35,398 nt of DNA from NCBI GenBank assembly GCA_913061155.1, contig CAJXSI010000011.1, positions 1-35,398 on the forward strand. The letters are read 5' to 3'. The position numbers were made by a program, and so were the translations under genes. Under the pieces are notes generated by a model. It worked only from the letters and a program-made list of their open reading frames with translations. It ran no database searches and was not told where the DNA came from. The first letter of the stretch is position 1; every line of letters starts with the position of its first letter. Shown here piece after piece: positions 17,251 to 27,304 of the stretch. This DNA comes from an uncultured Alphaproteobacteria bacterium. Its GTDB lineage: Bacteria; Pseudomonadota; Alphaproteobacteria; UBA7879; VGCX01.

Positions 17251-19902
17251 TTAACACCCTCTAAGAACGTACGGCAAAATTCCGCCGTGTTTATAATAAT
17301 CCATTTCAACTTCGGTATCGATACGGTTTTTTAACATGATGGTTTCTTTGCTTCCAGAGGCCCGATGAATACATAATTTCAATTCACATTTGTGGGTAAA
17401 TGACACATCTTCAATGCCCAAGATATCAAAAGTTTCTGTTCCTTCCAGGCCAAGTCCTTCGCATGTAATGCCGCCTTCAAATTCCAAAGGCAAAACCCCC
17501 ATGCCAATTAAATTTGTTCTGTGGATACGTTCAAAACTTTCAGCAATCACGGCTGTAACCCCCAAAAGCAAGGTGGCTTTTGCCGCCCAATCACGCGACG
17601 ATCCTGTGCCATATTCTGTCCCTGCAAAGATAACTAAAGGAACATTTTTTTCTTTATATTTTTCTGCTGCATCCAACATAAACATTTCTTGGCAAGATGG
17701 CATATGACGTGTATAACCCCCTGATTTTTCAGGATTTAATTTATTCTGGATACGAATATTTGCAAACCCGCCACGCAACATAACTTCGTGATTTCCCCGT
17801 CTTGACCCAAAGGAATTAAAATCAGCAGGATTAACACCCTGTGCTTGAAGATATTTTCCTGCATGACTGTCCGGGGTTATGGCGCCAGCCGGGGAAATGT
17901 GATCTGTTGTAATGGTATCCCCATATATCGCCAAAGGCCGGGCATTTTTTATATCTTTCAAAGGGGGTAAGTCTTCGCTGAAATTTTCAAAGTAAGGGGG
18001 TTGTTTTATATAAGTACTGTCGTCAGACCAGGGATATATATCTGCCTCATTATCTTTAAAGCTATTCCAGTGTTCATTATCATGAAACACATTTTCATAC
18101 CGTTCTTTGAACATTTTGGGGGTTACAGAGTTTTTAACAGCATCCTTTATTTCCTGTCCCGTTGGCCAAATATCTTTTAAATAAACATCCTTGCCTTTTT
18201 CATCTTTCCCCAAAGAATCCTTTTGTAAATTAATATTCATGGTGCCAGCCAAGGCATAAGCAACAACCAATAATGGCGATGCCAAAAAGTTTTCCTGAAT
18301 ATCTGGATTAATGCGCCCTTCAAAATTTCGATTGCCGGATAAAACAGAGACAGCTGTTAAATCATTTTCTTTAATACAATCAGATATTTCTTTGATCAAC
18401 GGCCCAGAATTTCCAATACACGTTGTACACCCATAGGCAATAATATTGAATCCAAGATCATCCAGATCTTTTTGCAGGCCTGATTTATTTAAATAATCTG
18501 AAACCACTTTCGATCCGGGGGCCAAAGATGTTTTCACCCACGGCTTAACCTTTAGTCCTTTTTCATTTGCTTTCTTTGCCACCAATCCAGCCCCTAACAT
18601 GACTGATGGGTTGGATGTGTTCGTACAACTTGTGATGGCCGCAATTGTGACAGATCCATGTTTCAAAGCATAATCTTTGCCGGCCACTTTAAATTCTTTG
18701 GTTAAATCTTTGTTATCATTTCTTTTAATGAAACAGCTTTCTGCATTTTCCAAATCAACCCAATCATGGGGGCGTTTTGGCCCCGCAATACAGGGTTTAA
18801 TGGATGAAATATCCAATGTGACAACATCTGTGAAGACAGGGTCTTCGTCCCCATCATTTCGCCATAATCCTTGTTCTTTTGTATAGGCTTCTACAATTTT
18901 AATTTGTTCATCTGATCGCCCAGTTAAAGATAAATAGTCCAAGGTTTCTTGATCTGTTGGGAAAAAACTGACAGTTGTTCCGAATTCAGGCGACATATTA
19001 CCGATGGTGGCGCGGTCTGCCAAACTTAATTCAGAAAGACCATCCCCATAAAATTCAGCAAATTTCCCAACAACGCCTTTTTCCCGCAGTAACTTGCAAA
19101 TTGTTAAAACAAGATCTGTTGCTGTTACCCCTTCTTGCAGCGCCCCTGTTAATTTAAACCCTATGACATCGGGAATAATCATGGAAATGGGTTGGCCCAG
19201 CATCACAGCCTCGGCCTCGATTCCGCCGACACCCCAACCAAGAACGGATAACCCATTAATCATAGGGGTATGGCTGTCCATACCAACAACAGTGTCTGGA
19301 TACAAAACATTATCATCTGATACCCACACAACCTTGCCCAAATATTCCAAGTTAACCTGATGACATATGCCAACACCTGGGGGGACAACCCTGAAATTTT
19401 TAAAGGAATTTTGACCCCAATGAAGAAACTTATACCGTTCCCCATTTCTTTTGTAATCAAGTTCTGTATTTATTTTATAAGATTCTTTTGTCCCAAAACT
19501 ATCCACCATGACAGAGTGATCAATAACCAAATCAACAGGCTTAATTGGATTAATCAATTTGGGGTTTTTATTTTCTTTTTTCAAAGCATCGCGCATGGCG
19601 GCCATATCAACAATGGCGGGAACCCCTGTCATATCTTGCATTAAAACACGGGTGGGGGAATATAATATTTCATCCCGACCTTTTCTTTTTTTTACCCAGC
19701 TAACAAGGGATTCAATTTGTTCTTTTGTAACTTTTTCCCCATCTTCATACCTTAAAAGATTCTCCAATAAAATTTTCAAGGATTTTGGCAACTTACAAAT
19801 TTCTGGATAAGTTTCCGCCAGTCTTTTAAGGCTGAAAAATGTATAAGATTTACCGGAAATACTTAGATTGGATTTGGTTTTATAGGTATTAATATTTTTC
19901 AT
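17251..19902 (-). CDS. acnA: Aconitate hydratase A
   Basis: VDLVIDHSVMVDSFG, SCTNTSNPSVMLGAGL, YGCTTCIGNSGPL, GTEYGTGSSRDWAAK; ATG at 19902 preferred. Confidence 0.97.
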   Translation of the reverse strand: MKNINTYKTKSNLSISGKSYTFFSLKRLAETYPEICKLPKSLKILLENLLRYEDGEKVTKEQIESLVSWVKKRKGRDEILYSPTRVLMQDMTGVPAIVDMAAMRDALKKENKNPKLINPIKPVDLVIDHSVMVDSFGTKESYKINTELDYKRNGERYKFLHWGQNSFKNFRVVPPGVGICHQVNLEYLGKVVWVSDDNVLYPDTVVGMDSHTPMINGLSVLGWGVGGIEAEAVMLGQPISMIIPDVIGFKLTGALQEGVTATDLVLTICKLLREKGVVGKFAEFYGDGLSELSLADRATIGNMSPEFGTTVSFFPTDQETLDYLSLTGRSDEQIKIVEAYTKEQGLWRNDGDEDPVFTDVVTLDISSIKPCIAGPKRPHDWVDLENAESCFIKRNDNKDLTKEFKVAGKDYALKHGSVTIAAITSCTNTSNPSVMLGAGLVAKKANEKGLKVKPWVKTSLAPGSKVVSDYLNKSGLQKDLDDLGFNIIAYGCTTCIGNSGPLIKEISDCIKENDLTAVSVLSGNRNFEGRINPDIQENFLASPLLVVAYALAGTMNINLQKDSLGKDEKGKDVYLKDIWPTGQEIKDAVKNSVTPKMFKERYENVFHDNEHWNSFKDNEADIYPWSDDSTYIKQPPYFENFSEDLPPLKDIKNARPLAIYGDTITTDHISPAGAITPDSHAGKYLQAQGVNPADFNSFGSRRGNHEVMLRGGFANIRIQNKLNPEKSGGYTRHMPSCQEMFMLDAAEKYKEKNVPLVIFAGTEYGTGSSRDWAAKATLLLGVTAVIAESFERIHRTNLIGMGVLPLEFEGGITCEGLGLEGTETFDILGIEDVSFTHKCELKLCIHRASGSKETIMLKNRIDTEVEMDYYKHGGILPYVLRGC

Positions 19903-19971
19903 AATGCCTCCATGCTGAATCATTTATTTATTTTAAGGATTATTTGATTGAAACACAAGAAATGATCAAAA

Positions 19972-20847
19972 TTATACAGAGATATCAGCCACAATCTGGT
20001 GTCGAAACCACGTCATCTGGCGCTTTGCATAATTACGTGTGTGTTGCTGTAATTTTTCAATAGCCTGTTCCAAGGTCCATACGCCAGTAAGATAATTCCG
20101 TATTTCTGCATACCCCAAAATTCTTTGCCCTGCATAGGTAATATCAAGATATTTTTCATGGACTGCTTTGACTTCGTCCAGCGCCCCTGATTTTATAATG
20201 TCATGAACACGGGCATTGATTATTTTATACAGTTCTTTTCTGTCTTTTGTTATGTCGATCACTTTGAATTTTGCGTCGATAACCTTTTCTTTTGGTAATG
20301 TTTGCCAATAACTTAAGGGCCTTTTTGTGTGATCAAAAACTTCTAAAGCCCGACAAATTCTTTGGCTATCATTTGGTTTTAATTTATCTGCCAATTTTGG
20401 GTCTTTTGTTTTTAATTCAGCATATAAAACATCAGCCCCTTCTTGATTCAATCGTTGTTTGATTTTTTGCCTTGTTGATTCTGGGATTTCAGGAATGGGA
20501 CTAAGACCATTGATAAGGGACTGAATATAAAACCCTGTCCCCCCAACAAAGATCGGCGTTACATTGCGCGCCCAGCAATCTTTTATAATTTCAGTTGAAA
20601 GATTTATCCATTTTTGAACATTAAAATCGTTTTTAATATCTAAAAACCCATAAAGATGGTGCGGTATTTTTTCTTTATCTTCTTTAGGTGGTTGGGCAGA
20701 TAATATCGGAAATTCTTTATAGATTTGCATGCTATCTGCGTTGATAATTTCCCCTGATATTTTCTGGGCATATTCCAAGGCATAACGGGATTTTCCCGAA
20801 GCCGTTGCCCCAATAATTATATGTACTGTTTTTCTTTCCACAGTCAA
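19972..20847 (-). CDS. miaA: tRNA dimethylallyltransferase
   Basis: IIIGATASGKSRYALEYA, NADSMQIYKEFPILSAQP, FVGGTGFYIQSLINGLSPIPEIP. Confidence 0.96.
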   Translation of the reverse strand: MTVERKTVHIIIGATASGKSRYALEYAQKISGEIINADSMQIYKEFPILSAQPPKEDKEKIPHHLYGFLDIKNDFNVQKWINLSTEIIKDCWARNVTPIFVGGTGFYIQSLINGLSPIPEIPESTRQKIKQRLNQEGADVLYAELKTKDPKLADKLKPNDSQRICRALEVFDHTKRPLSYWQTLPKEKVIDAKFKVIDITKDRKELYKIINARVHDIIKSGALDEVKAVHEKYLDITYAGQRILGYAEIRNYLTGVWTLEQAIEKLQQHTRNYAKRQMTWFRHQIVADISV

Positions 20848-20912
20848 AAAATAAAGGGTTTAAACTTATTCTTCAAGTAAAAACCCTTATCTTTATAAAA
20901 TATACAAAAACG

Positions 20913-21359
20913 TTATGATCTGACATCATCATCCCGATGGGTGCGTTCATCTTTTTCATGGCGTTCTTGGGCTTCGATACTTAGGGTTGCAATGGGGCGT
21001 GCTTCCAATCTTTTTATGGAAATGGGTTCACCTGTTTCTTCGCAATATCCATAGGTTCCACTATTAATACGTTCCAAAGCATCATCTATTTTGGAAAGAA
21101 GCTTGCGTTCACGATCACGCGTTCTTAATTCAATAGATCGATCTGTTTCATTTGTTGCTTGGTCATTCAGATCTGCTTCTTTAATATTATTACTGTCTTT
21201 CAGATATGTCAGCGTTTCAGAGGTTCCATTAATAATGCCTTCTTTCCATTGAACAATTTTATACTTAAAGTATTCAAGTTGTTTTGGATTCATAAACGGT
21301 TCTTTTTCTGTTGGTTTATAGTTTTCTAATTTATTTTTGCCAGCTTGATTATTATTCAT
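20913..21359 (-). CDS. dksA: DksA-family RNA polymerase-binding transcription factor
   Basis: ADLNDQATNETDRSIELRTRDRERKLLSKIDDALERINSGTYGYCEETGEPISIKRLEARPIATLSIEAQERHE. Confidence 0.93.
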   Translation of the reverse strand: MNNNQAGKNKLENYKPTEKEPFMNPKQLEYFKYKIVQWKEGIINGTSETLTYLKDSNNIKEADLNDQATNETDRSIELRTRDRERKLLSKIDDALERINSGTYGYCEETGEPISIKRLEARPIATLSIEAQERHEKDERTHRDDDVRS

Positions 21360-21433
21360 TTTAAGCCTCCTTTTGACAATTAATTAGTTGCATAATATTA
21401 ACGCACAAAAGTTATTACAAGTAAAATTTTATT

Positions 21434-22294
21434 TTATTCTTTTTTCATTTCTGCGCCTCTTGGATTATAAGGATATTTGTCTTCCAGGGCCTCTATGGTT
21501 GTTTTAAATTCTGGTGTTATTTCCTTTGGCAATACCATTTGTATATAGGTATATTGATCCCCATATTCATGGGTTTTTAAATCCAGAATCCCTTTTCCTT
21601 TTAATTTCAATAGCGTTCCTGATTTGATATTGGGGGCCATTCTTATGGATACTTTACCATGAATTGTTGGGATATCGATTGTCCCCCCCGATATTGCTTC
21701 TTTAATCGTAATGGGAAAATTTAAAATAATATTATTTCCTTCCCTGGCAAACATATCATGGGTGGCAACGAATATCTTAAGATGAACATTCTTTCCAGTA
21801 TCGTCCCCACGCCCTTTGAACGTAATTGTTTGACCATCCGTTACGCCAGCTGGAATTGAAAAACTTTCTTTAACACCGCCTATGTTTAAATCTTTTTTGC
21901 ATCCTTTAATAGCCTCCATCCATGTTAATTTCAAAGTATAATTAAAATCAATTGGCTTTTCCTGCCTATTTTTTTCATGCTTTCTACGATTTAGTTCACG
22001 CTTTATGGCTTCATAAAACGCCGCAGAATCAAAAGAATAATCTTGCTGATGAAATTCTTTTTTCTTAACTATTTTTCCAAAAGCATCAATCAAACCATCG
22101 TCATATTTTTGACGTAACTGTTGATCAGAAAGAAGTTCATAGGCAATATTAACCTTTTGAAATATAGGGACTTTTTCTGGGTCTTGATTATTAAGATCCG
22201 GATGATATTTTTTTGCCAGCCGATGATAGGCTGCCTTAATTTCTTCCTGTGTTGCCTTTTGGGTAACCCCTAATGTATCGTATGGGTTGGCCAC
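21434..22294 (-). CDS. DnaJ/CbpA-type co-chaperone with J-domain and DnaJ C-terminal domain
   Basis: NPYDTLGVTQKATQEEIKAAYHRLAKKYHPDLN (HPD); DnaJ-C beta domain; GTG start after AGGGG SD-like sequence (ORF track start 22363). Confidence 0.88.
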   Translation of the reverse strand: MANPYDTLGVTQKATQEEIKAAYHRLAKKYHPDLNNQDPEKVPIFQKVNIAYELLSDQQLRQKYDDGLIDAFGKIVKKKEFHQQDYSFDSAAFYEAIKRELNRRKHEKNRQEKPIDFNYTLKLTWMEAIKGCKKDLNIGGVKESFSIPAGVTDGQTITFKGRGDDTGKNVHLKIFVATHDMFAREGNNIILNFPITIKEAISGGTIDIPTIHGKVSIRMAPNIKSGTLLKLKGKGILDLKTHEYGDQYTYIQMVLPKEITPEFKTTIEALEDKYPYNPRGAEMKKE

Positions 22295-22398
22295 AATGTT
22301 CCCCTTTTTTTTTAAATAATTTGTGGTAATATATTCTATAACATAATAAGGAAATATTGGCACTATGCATAGGTTTAAGTGCTGGAAAATAACGATAA

Positions 22399-22965
22399 AT
22401 GTTTAAATACTTATTAATTGGATCATTAATTTTTTCATATCACGGTATGGCTGCGCGCTCTTTTAACGGCGGATATGCAGGTGTTGGCCTTGCCTATAGT
22501 TACACAAAAGTGGACATTAACAACCAAACGTACAAAGCCAAGACACCTTATTTCAGTATGATTGGTGGCTGGGGGCGTACAGATAACAAACTATACTATG
22601 GTTTTGAAGGGACCCTTGATTCTGATCAATTTTCAAAGAAAAAAGATGGCAAGAAATTAACCAAAAAATTTGGATTGTCCGCCGGGGTTCGCATTGGTCG
22701 TGTTATTCAAGAAAACTTTCTACCTTACTTTAAGTTGGGTATTCGCTGGGATCGCTACACCTATAAAAAAGCCCTACCTGATAATCAATTCACATCTTGG
22801 ATGGCTGTTCCTACTGTCGGCGTAGATGCCTTTGTTGAAGATTGGTTTTTAATCCGTTCCGAGGTAGAATACAGTATTGGATTTGCCAATGCCCATGCAA
22901 CCAAAGTCATTTCACGCAAGCCCAAGACTTTCTTGGTCAGGGCCGGGGCGTTATTAAAATTTTAG
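22399..22965 (+). CDS. Small outer-membrane beta-barrel protein (Omp25/porin-like)
   Basis: GGYAGVGLAYSYTKVDINNQTYKAK...GGWGRTDNKLYYGFEG pattern, signal peptide, C-terminal aromatic/Phe. Confidence 0.7.
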   Translation: MFKYLLIGSLIFSYHGMAARSFNGGYAGVGLAYSYTKVDINNQTYKAKTPYFSMIGGWGRTDNKLYYGFEGTLDSDQFSKKKDGKKLTKKFGLSAGVRIGRVIQENFLPYFKLGIRWDRYTYKKALPDNQFTSWMAVPTVGVDAFVEDWFLIRSEVEYSIGFANAHATKVISRKPKTFLVRAGALLKF

Positions 22966-24770
22966 TCGTCTAAACTTTCTTTATTCTCATCACTTTGTCG
23001 TTCCCACATATTAAGATAATGCCCCTTCTTTTTAAGCAATGCCTTGTGGGTTCCTCTTTCAACAATATGCCCTTTATCCAAAACAAGAATTTCATCTGCA
23101 TCCACAATTGTTGATAATCTGTGGGCAATAACTAATGTCGTATGATTCTTTGAAACTTGGTTTAATTTATCTTGGATATCTTTTTCTGTTTTTGTATCCA
23201 GTGATGATGTTGCCTCATCAAACAAAAATATCTTGGGGCGTTTTAACAAAGCCCTTGCAATCGCAACACGTTGTTTTTCACCACCAGATAATTTAAGCCC
23301 CCGTTCACCAACAGTCGTATCAAATTTCAATGGCAGCATTTCAATAAAGTCTGTTAATTGCGCATTTTTTGCCGCCTGGAAAACTTCATCTTCCGTTGCC
23401 TCTGGGCGGCCATATTGAATGTTGTAAAAAATGCTTTCATTAAATAAAACCATATCTTGGGGAACAACCGCAATTGATTTCCGCAAGCTTTTTTGAGTGA
23501 TTTCGCGCACATCAACCCCATCAATTTCTATGGATCCTTCGGTCACATCATAGAACCGGTATAACAATCTGGATATTGTTGATTTCCCAGATCCACTGGG
23601 GCCAACAATGGCAACTTTTTTGCCGGCCGGTACATCAAAGTTAACACCATGCAATATTTCCCTTTCCGGATTATAAGAAAATACAACATTCTTAAACGTA
23701 ATATTGCCTTTTGTAATATCTATGTTCTGGGCATCTTTTTTGTCTTGGACATCAACAGGTTCATTTAATAATCCAAACATGTGTTCCATTTCAACCAAAG
23801 ATCTTTTGACTTCGCGGTAAGCAAATCCAAACATAAAAAGGGGGGCAAATAATTGAATTAAATATGTGTTAATCAGAACAAGGTCGCCCAAGGTCATTTC
23901 CTTGCGATAAACTTCATAACCACAGGAAAGTAAAACGGCAATCAAGGTTATTGAAATAATAATTGCTTGGCCTGAATTTAAAAGGGCCAAACCAAATTTA
24001 TTTTGAACGGCGGCTTCTTCATATAATTTTTGGGCCCTATCGTATCGTTCATATTCGTGGTCTTCATTTCCAAAATATTTAACGGTTTCAAAGTTAATTA
24101 AACTTTCAATGGCTTTGTTATTACTGATGTTATCTTCTTCATTCATTTTACGAACAAACTGCGCACGCCAATGGGTTATTTTCAACGTAAAGTAAATATA
24201 GGTAAAAATACCTATTCCAATTAAAACGCTAAAATACCAATTATAAAAATAAAATACCGTACCAAGAACCAGGAAAATTTCGATAAAAGTGGGCAGAATA
24301 TTAAATGTAGAAAACCGGAAGAAAGTTTCAATAGCCTTCGTTCCACGTTCCAAAGATCTTGTAACACTTCCTGTTTGACGGTCCATATGAAAGCGCATAC
24401 TAAGGTTGTGTAAATGACGAAAAACGGTCAAAGCAACACTGCGCACAGCCCTTTGTTCAACACGGGAAAAGATGGCTTCTTTTAATTCAATAAGCCCTGT
24501 TGAAAGACCGCGGGAAAAACCATAAGCAACAAGAAAAAATACAGGAACTGCAATGATTTGTGTGTCAGCCGAATCGAATACATCGATGGCTTTTTTATAA
24601 AAGAATGGCACCCAAACAGCAATAACTTTTCCTGCCAACACACATAAAATGGATAAGATCAGGCGGAATTTTAAGGACCAATTCCCTTTTGGCCATAAAT
24701 GCGGCAGCAAATATTTAACTACATTTAATTTTGCCTTTTGCGTATATGAAGACGTTCCAAAATTTTTCAT
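22962..24770 (-). CDS. ABC transporter ATP-binding/permease protein, Atm1 type
   Basis: Atm1-like TM region (INFETVKYFGNEDHEYERY); Walker A GPSGSGKSTISRLL; LSGGEKQRVAIARALLK signature. Confidence 0.92.
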   Translation of the reverse strand: MKNFGTSSYTQKAKLNVVKYLLPHLWPKGNWSLKFRLILSILCVLAGKVIAVWVPFFYKKAIDVFDSADTQIIAVPVFFLVAYGFSRGLSTGLIELKEAIFSRVEQRAVRSVALTVFRHLHNLSMRFHMDRQTGSVTRSLERGTKAIETFFRFSTFNILPTFIEIFLVLGTVFYFYNWYFSVLIGIGIFTYIYFTLKITHWRAQFVRKMNEEDNISNNKAIESLINFETVKYFGNEDHEYERYDRAQKLYEEAAVQNKFGLALLNSGQAIIISITLIAVLLSCGYEVYRKEMTLGDLVLINTYLIQLFAPLFMFGFAYREVKRSLVEMEHMFGLLNEPVDVQDKKDAQNIDITKGNITFKNVVFSYNPEREILHGVNFDVPAGKKVAIVGPSGSGKSTISRLLYRFYDVTEGSIEIDGVDVREITQKSLRKSIAVVPQDMVLFNESIFYNIQYGRPEATEDEVFQAAKNAQLTDFIEMLPLKFDTTVGERGLKLSGGEKQRVAIARALLKRPKIFLFDEATSSLDTKTEKDIQDKLNQVSKNHTTLVIAHRLSTIVDADEILVLDKGHIVERGTHKALLKKKGHYLNMWERQSDENKESLDD

Positions 24771-24859
24771 GATTTATACCATTTCTTAACGGGATTGTTA
24801 CAAGATAAAGTTTTTAAGGCAAGGCCCAAAAGTTAATCGCGCGGCGGCGCCACAGCCCC

Positions 24860-25447
24860 TTAAATTGCCTTTGCTATACCTTGTTTAAAATGTCGGTGGC
24901 ACAAAGAAATATATCTTTCATTGCCCCCAATTTCCACTTGTTCCCCTTCGCGAAGAACTTTTCCTTTTTCATCAACACGTGCATTCATTGTTGCCTTACG
25001 CCCACAATGGCAAACGGTTTTTATTTCATTCAATTCTTCTGCAATGGTCAAAAGATATTTACTTCCTTCAAAGGGTTCCCCTAAAAAGTCAGACCGAAGG
25101 CCATACGTTAAAACGGGCAGTTTTAAAAAGTCTGCCACATCACTTAATTGAAGGACTTGTTCTTTTGATAAAAACTGGGCCTCATCAATCAAAACACATT
25201 TTAAACTGTTTTCTTTTTTTAGGTGTCCTTCGATATATTTATAAAAATCAAAACCCTTATCAAAGGATAGGGCGTCAGCTTTTAAACCAATCCGCGACGT
25301 TATCGTTCCCGTTTTATAACGATCGTCAATGATTGGGGTAAACAATAAAGTTTTCATGCCCCGTTCGCGATAGTTATATTCAGATTGCAATAAGGTTGTT
25401 GTTTTTCCTGCATTCATCGCAGAATAATAAAAGTATAGCTTTGCCAT
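24860..25447 (-). CDS. tdk: Thymidine kinase
   Basis: MAKLYFYYSAMNAGKTTTLLQ, CVLIDEAQFLSKEQV, VLTYGLRSDFLGEPFEGS; internal ATG used. Confidence 0.96.
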   Translation of the reverse strand: MAKLYFYYSAMNAGKTTTLLQSEYNYRERGMKTLLFTPIIDDRYKTGTITSRIGLKADALSFDKGFDFYKYIEGHLKKENSLKCVLIDEAQFLSKEQVLQLSDVADFLKLPVLTYGLRSDFLGEPFEGSKYLLTIAEELNEIKTVCHCGRKATMNARVDEKGKVLREGEQVEIGGNERYISLCHRHFKQGIAKAI

Positions 25448-25461
25448 TCTTTTCCTTTTAA

Positions 25462-25581
25462 TTAACGATATCCATAGATAGGGGATTTCAATTTTGTTAT
25501 TGGCACGCAACTGTGATGTGTACAAATGGTACATAAAACAGCAAGTAACGCACTTAAAAAAAGATTGAAATTCCCAGCCAT
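25462..25581 (-). CDS. Possible 39-aa small hydrophobic protein between tlc-like gene and tdk
   Basis: MAGNFNLFLSALLAVLCTICTHHSCVPITKLKSPIYGYR; no clear SD. Confidence 0.2.
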   Translation of the reverse strand: MAGNFNLFLSALLAVLCTICTHHSCVPITKLKSPIYGYR

Positions 25582-25588
25582 AAATTGA

Positions 25589-27019
25589 TTATTTTTCTTG
25601 AATTTCAGCAGCTTCAAACTTGGGCGCCAAAGCCCAAATGGCCACAAGATATACTAAACTTAAAATGATAATAAGCAAAGCAACTTTGTAAATTATTGAT
25701 TCAATATTATACCCTACTGGGTTGATAAAATTTGAAACGGCAAAAACCATAGACCCAAACACAAAGGCAAATCGTTCCACAAATAAATCAATAAAGGCCT
25801 TACCTTTAACTTTCATTTCTTGTTTCAGGGGAATATAGGCCATTTCTTTAATTGGCTTGAAAAAGAAACTTTTTATTTGTTTAAGCATCATCATTAAAAC
25901 AAAAACTAATCCATAGGATACAGGTGAAAATTCTTTACTTAAGGATTCATCATACGTCACATACATTAAAACAAAGGCTGTCAATATCGTCATAATGGGT
26001 GTAACAAGGGCCGCCTTAAACCACCCATGATTTTTCAAAAGATAGATGCTTAAGATCATGGCGCCGACACTGAATAAAAACCCAAAACTTGTGGATATAA
26101 TCGTAATTTTATTAACAAGCATTGTATAACTTTCTGGATTTAGTTTTCCCAATTCCTGCATATTATAGGAATAGGTTTGATGTAGAATTGTCAATAAATG
26201 GAGAATACTGCCAAAAGCAAAAACACTTAAAGCGATAAGCCCTAAATACTTAGAGGTGAAAATATGACCAAAGTATTTAAAGGTTGTCATGGTTAATTTT
26301 ACGTTTTGAACATTGGTGGGATGTTTATCTTTTGATATAACATTTTTACAAATAAAATAATGGATAACAACAGCTGAAATTCCTGCAAAAGCCACAAAAC
26401 TGACAAAAAGTTGAATGACATTATTGGCATAGAGGCTTGACCCTTGAACGGTCAGGGTAACCGTCTTACTTAAAACCATTCCAAACGAGACAAAAAGCCC
26501 CAAGGCAGGGTAAAAAGTTTTGGCTTGCTTAATGGTTGTTGTATCGTTCATATATTGCCAGTACAACACCCCAACGATAAACCCAGCCCACACATCTGAC
26601 AGGATATAAAACAAAGATGTCGACCAATATCCATACATTAATATTAACTTATCAAAACCAGGATACATGGTTTGAAGGGCAATCATGCGGGCGGTGTTGA
26701 TATGCAAAGATGCCGGATGGGTGTAAAAATAAAAACCATAAATTAAAAAATAGGCCACAATAGGTAAAATAAAAATACCAAGATGTTTGCGCCTTTCATA
26801 TCTGTTCGTCACCCCAATATAAAGATAAACAAGAATGATCGACATGGGAATGCCCGCCCAGGTTTGAACTGTTTCCAAAAGTTTCTGGCCACCATGTTGT
26901 ATGGCCACAGCCACCTTTAAATCTTGCAGGATAATAAAAGAAAATGCCAAGCAAAACTGAATCGCAATGGCAGGTAAAAACTTTTTAAAACCATATCTTT
27001 GTGTATCATTCGTCGCCAT
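25589..27019 (-). CDS. Divergent NTT/Tlc (ATP:ADP antiporter family) transporter
   Basis: Tlc-like 11-12 TM pattern, LYWQYMNDTTTIKQAKTFYPALG, KEMAYIPL, KGKAFIDL; first-helix motif diverged (ILQDLKVAVAIQHGG). Confidence 0.85.
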   Translation of the reverse strand: MATNDTQRYGFKKFLPAIAIQFCLAFSFIILQDLKVAVAIQHGGQKLLETVQTWAGIPMSIILVYLYIGVTNRYERRKHLGIFILPIVAYFLIYGFYFYTHPASLHINTARMIALQTMYPGFDKLILMYGYWSTSLFYILSDVWAGFIVGVLYWQYMNDTTTIKQAKTFYPALGLFVSFGMVLSKTVTLTVQGSSLYANNVIQLFVSFVAFAGISAVVIHYFICKNVISKDKHPTNVQNVKLTMTTFKYFGHIFTSKYLGLIALSVFAFGSILHLLTILHQTYSYNMQELGKLNPESYTMLVNKITIISTSFGFLFSVGAMILSIYLLKNHGWFKAALVTPIMTILTAFVLMYVTYDESLSKEFSPVSYGLVFVLMMMLKQIKSFFFKPIKEMAYIPLKQEMKVKGKAFIDLFVERFAFVFGSMVFAVSNFINPVGYNIESIIYKVALLIIILSLVYLVAIWALAPKFEAAEIQEK

Positions 27020-27159
27020 AAAACCCCCTTATTTATGATGAAAGGATCTGTTACACGATCTGATTTTTGAACCGGCTTTTCCAGTTTTGTCGTCCCGCAC
27101 TTGTAACAATTCCTGACATTAAAAGTATACGCGCTTTTTTTATTGAAATAAAGTAGAGG

Positions 27160-27187
27160 TTGATTTTTACACCAATCCAGCTTATAC
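27160..27187 (+). promoter_or_regulatory. Candidate sigma70-like promoter (TTGATT - 16 nt - TTATAC)
   Basis: -35 at 27160-27165, -10 at 27182-27187; predicted TSS falls on/near the ATG of the 16-codon ORF at 27195. Confidence 0.4.
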
Positions 27188-27194
27188 GTTAATT

Positions 27195-27245
27195 ATGGTT
27201 ATTAACTTAAAAACAACTTTTACCTCCTTTCGCTGGTGGCGTTAG
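27195..27245 (+). CDS. Candidate leaderless leader peptide MVINLKTTFTSFRWWR with tandem Trp codons
   Basis: Own translation; adjacent Trp codons (27234-27239), stop TAG at 27243-27245, 59 nt upstream of the MFS start. Confidence 0.35.
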   Translation: MVINLKTTFTSFRWWR

Positions 27246-27304
27246 TCCCCCTGCTGTTCTCCTTTGCTATCTACTTTTACTTATAAATTACCGGAGTTGT
27301 TATT

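Noticed and set aside
20913-21359. DksA zinc-finger cysteines largely missing
   Set aside because: The CEETGEPI.KRLEARPIATL version is ordinary for alphaproteobacterial DksA
22962-22965. 4-nt stop-codon overlap between convergent porin-like and ABC transporter genes
   Set aside because: Convergent stop overlaps are common in compact genomes
25462-25581. 39-aa hydrophobic ORF between the NTT-like gene and tdk as a novel peptide
   Set aside because: No Shine-Dalgarno and no conservation evidence; listed only as a low-confidence feature
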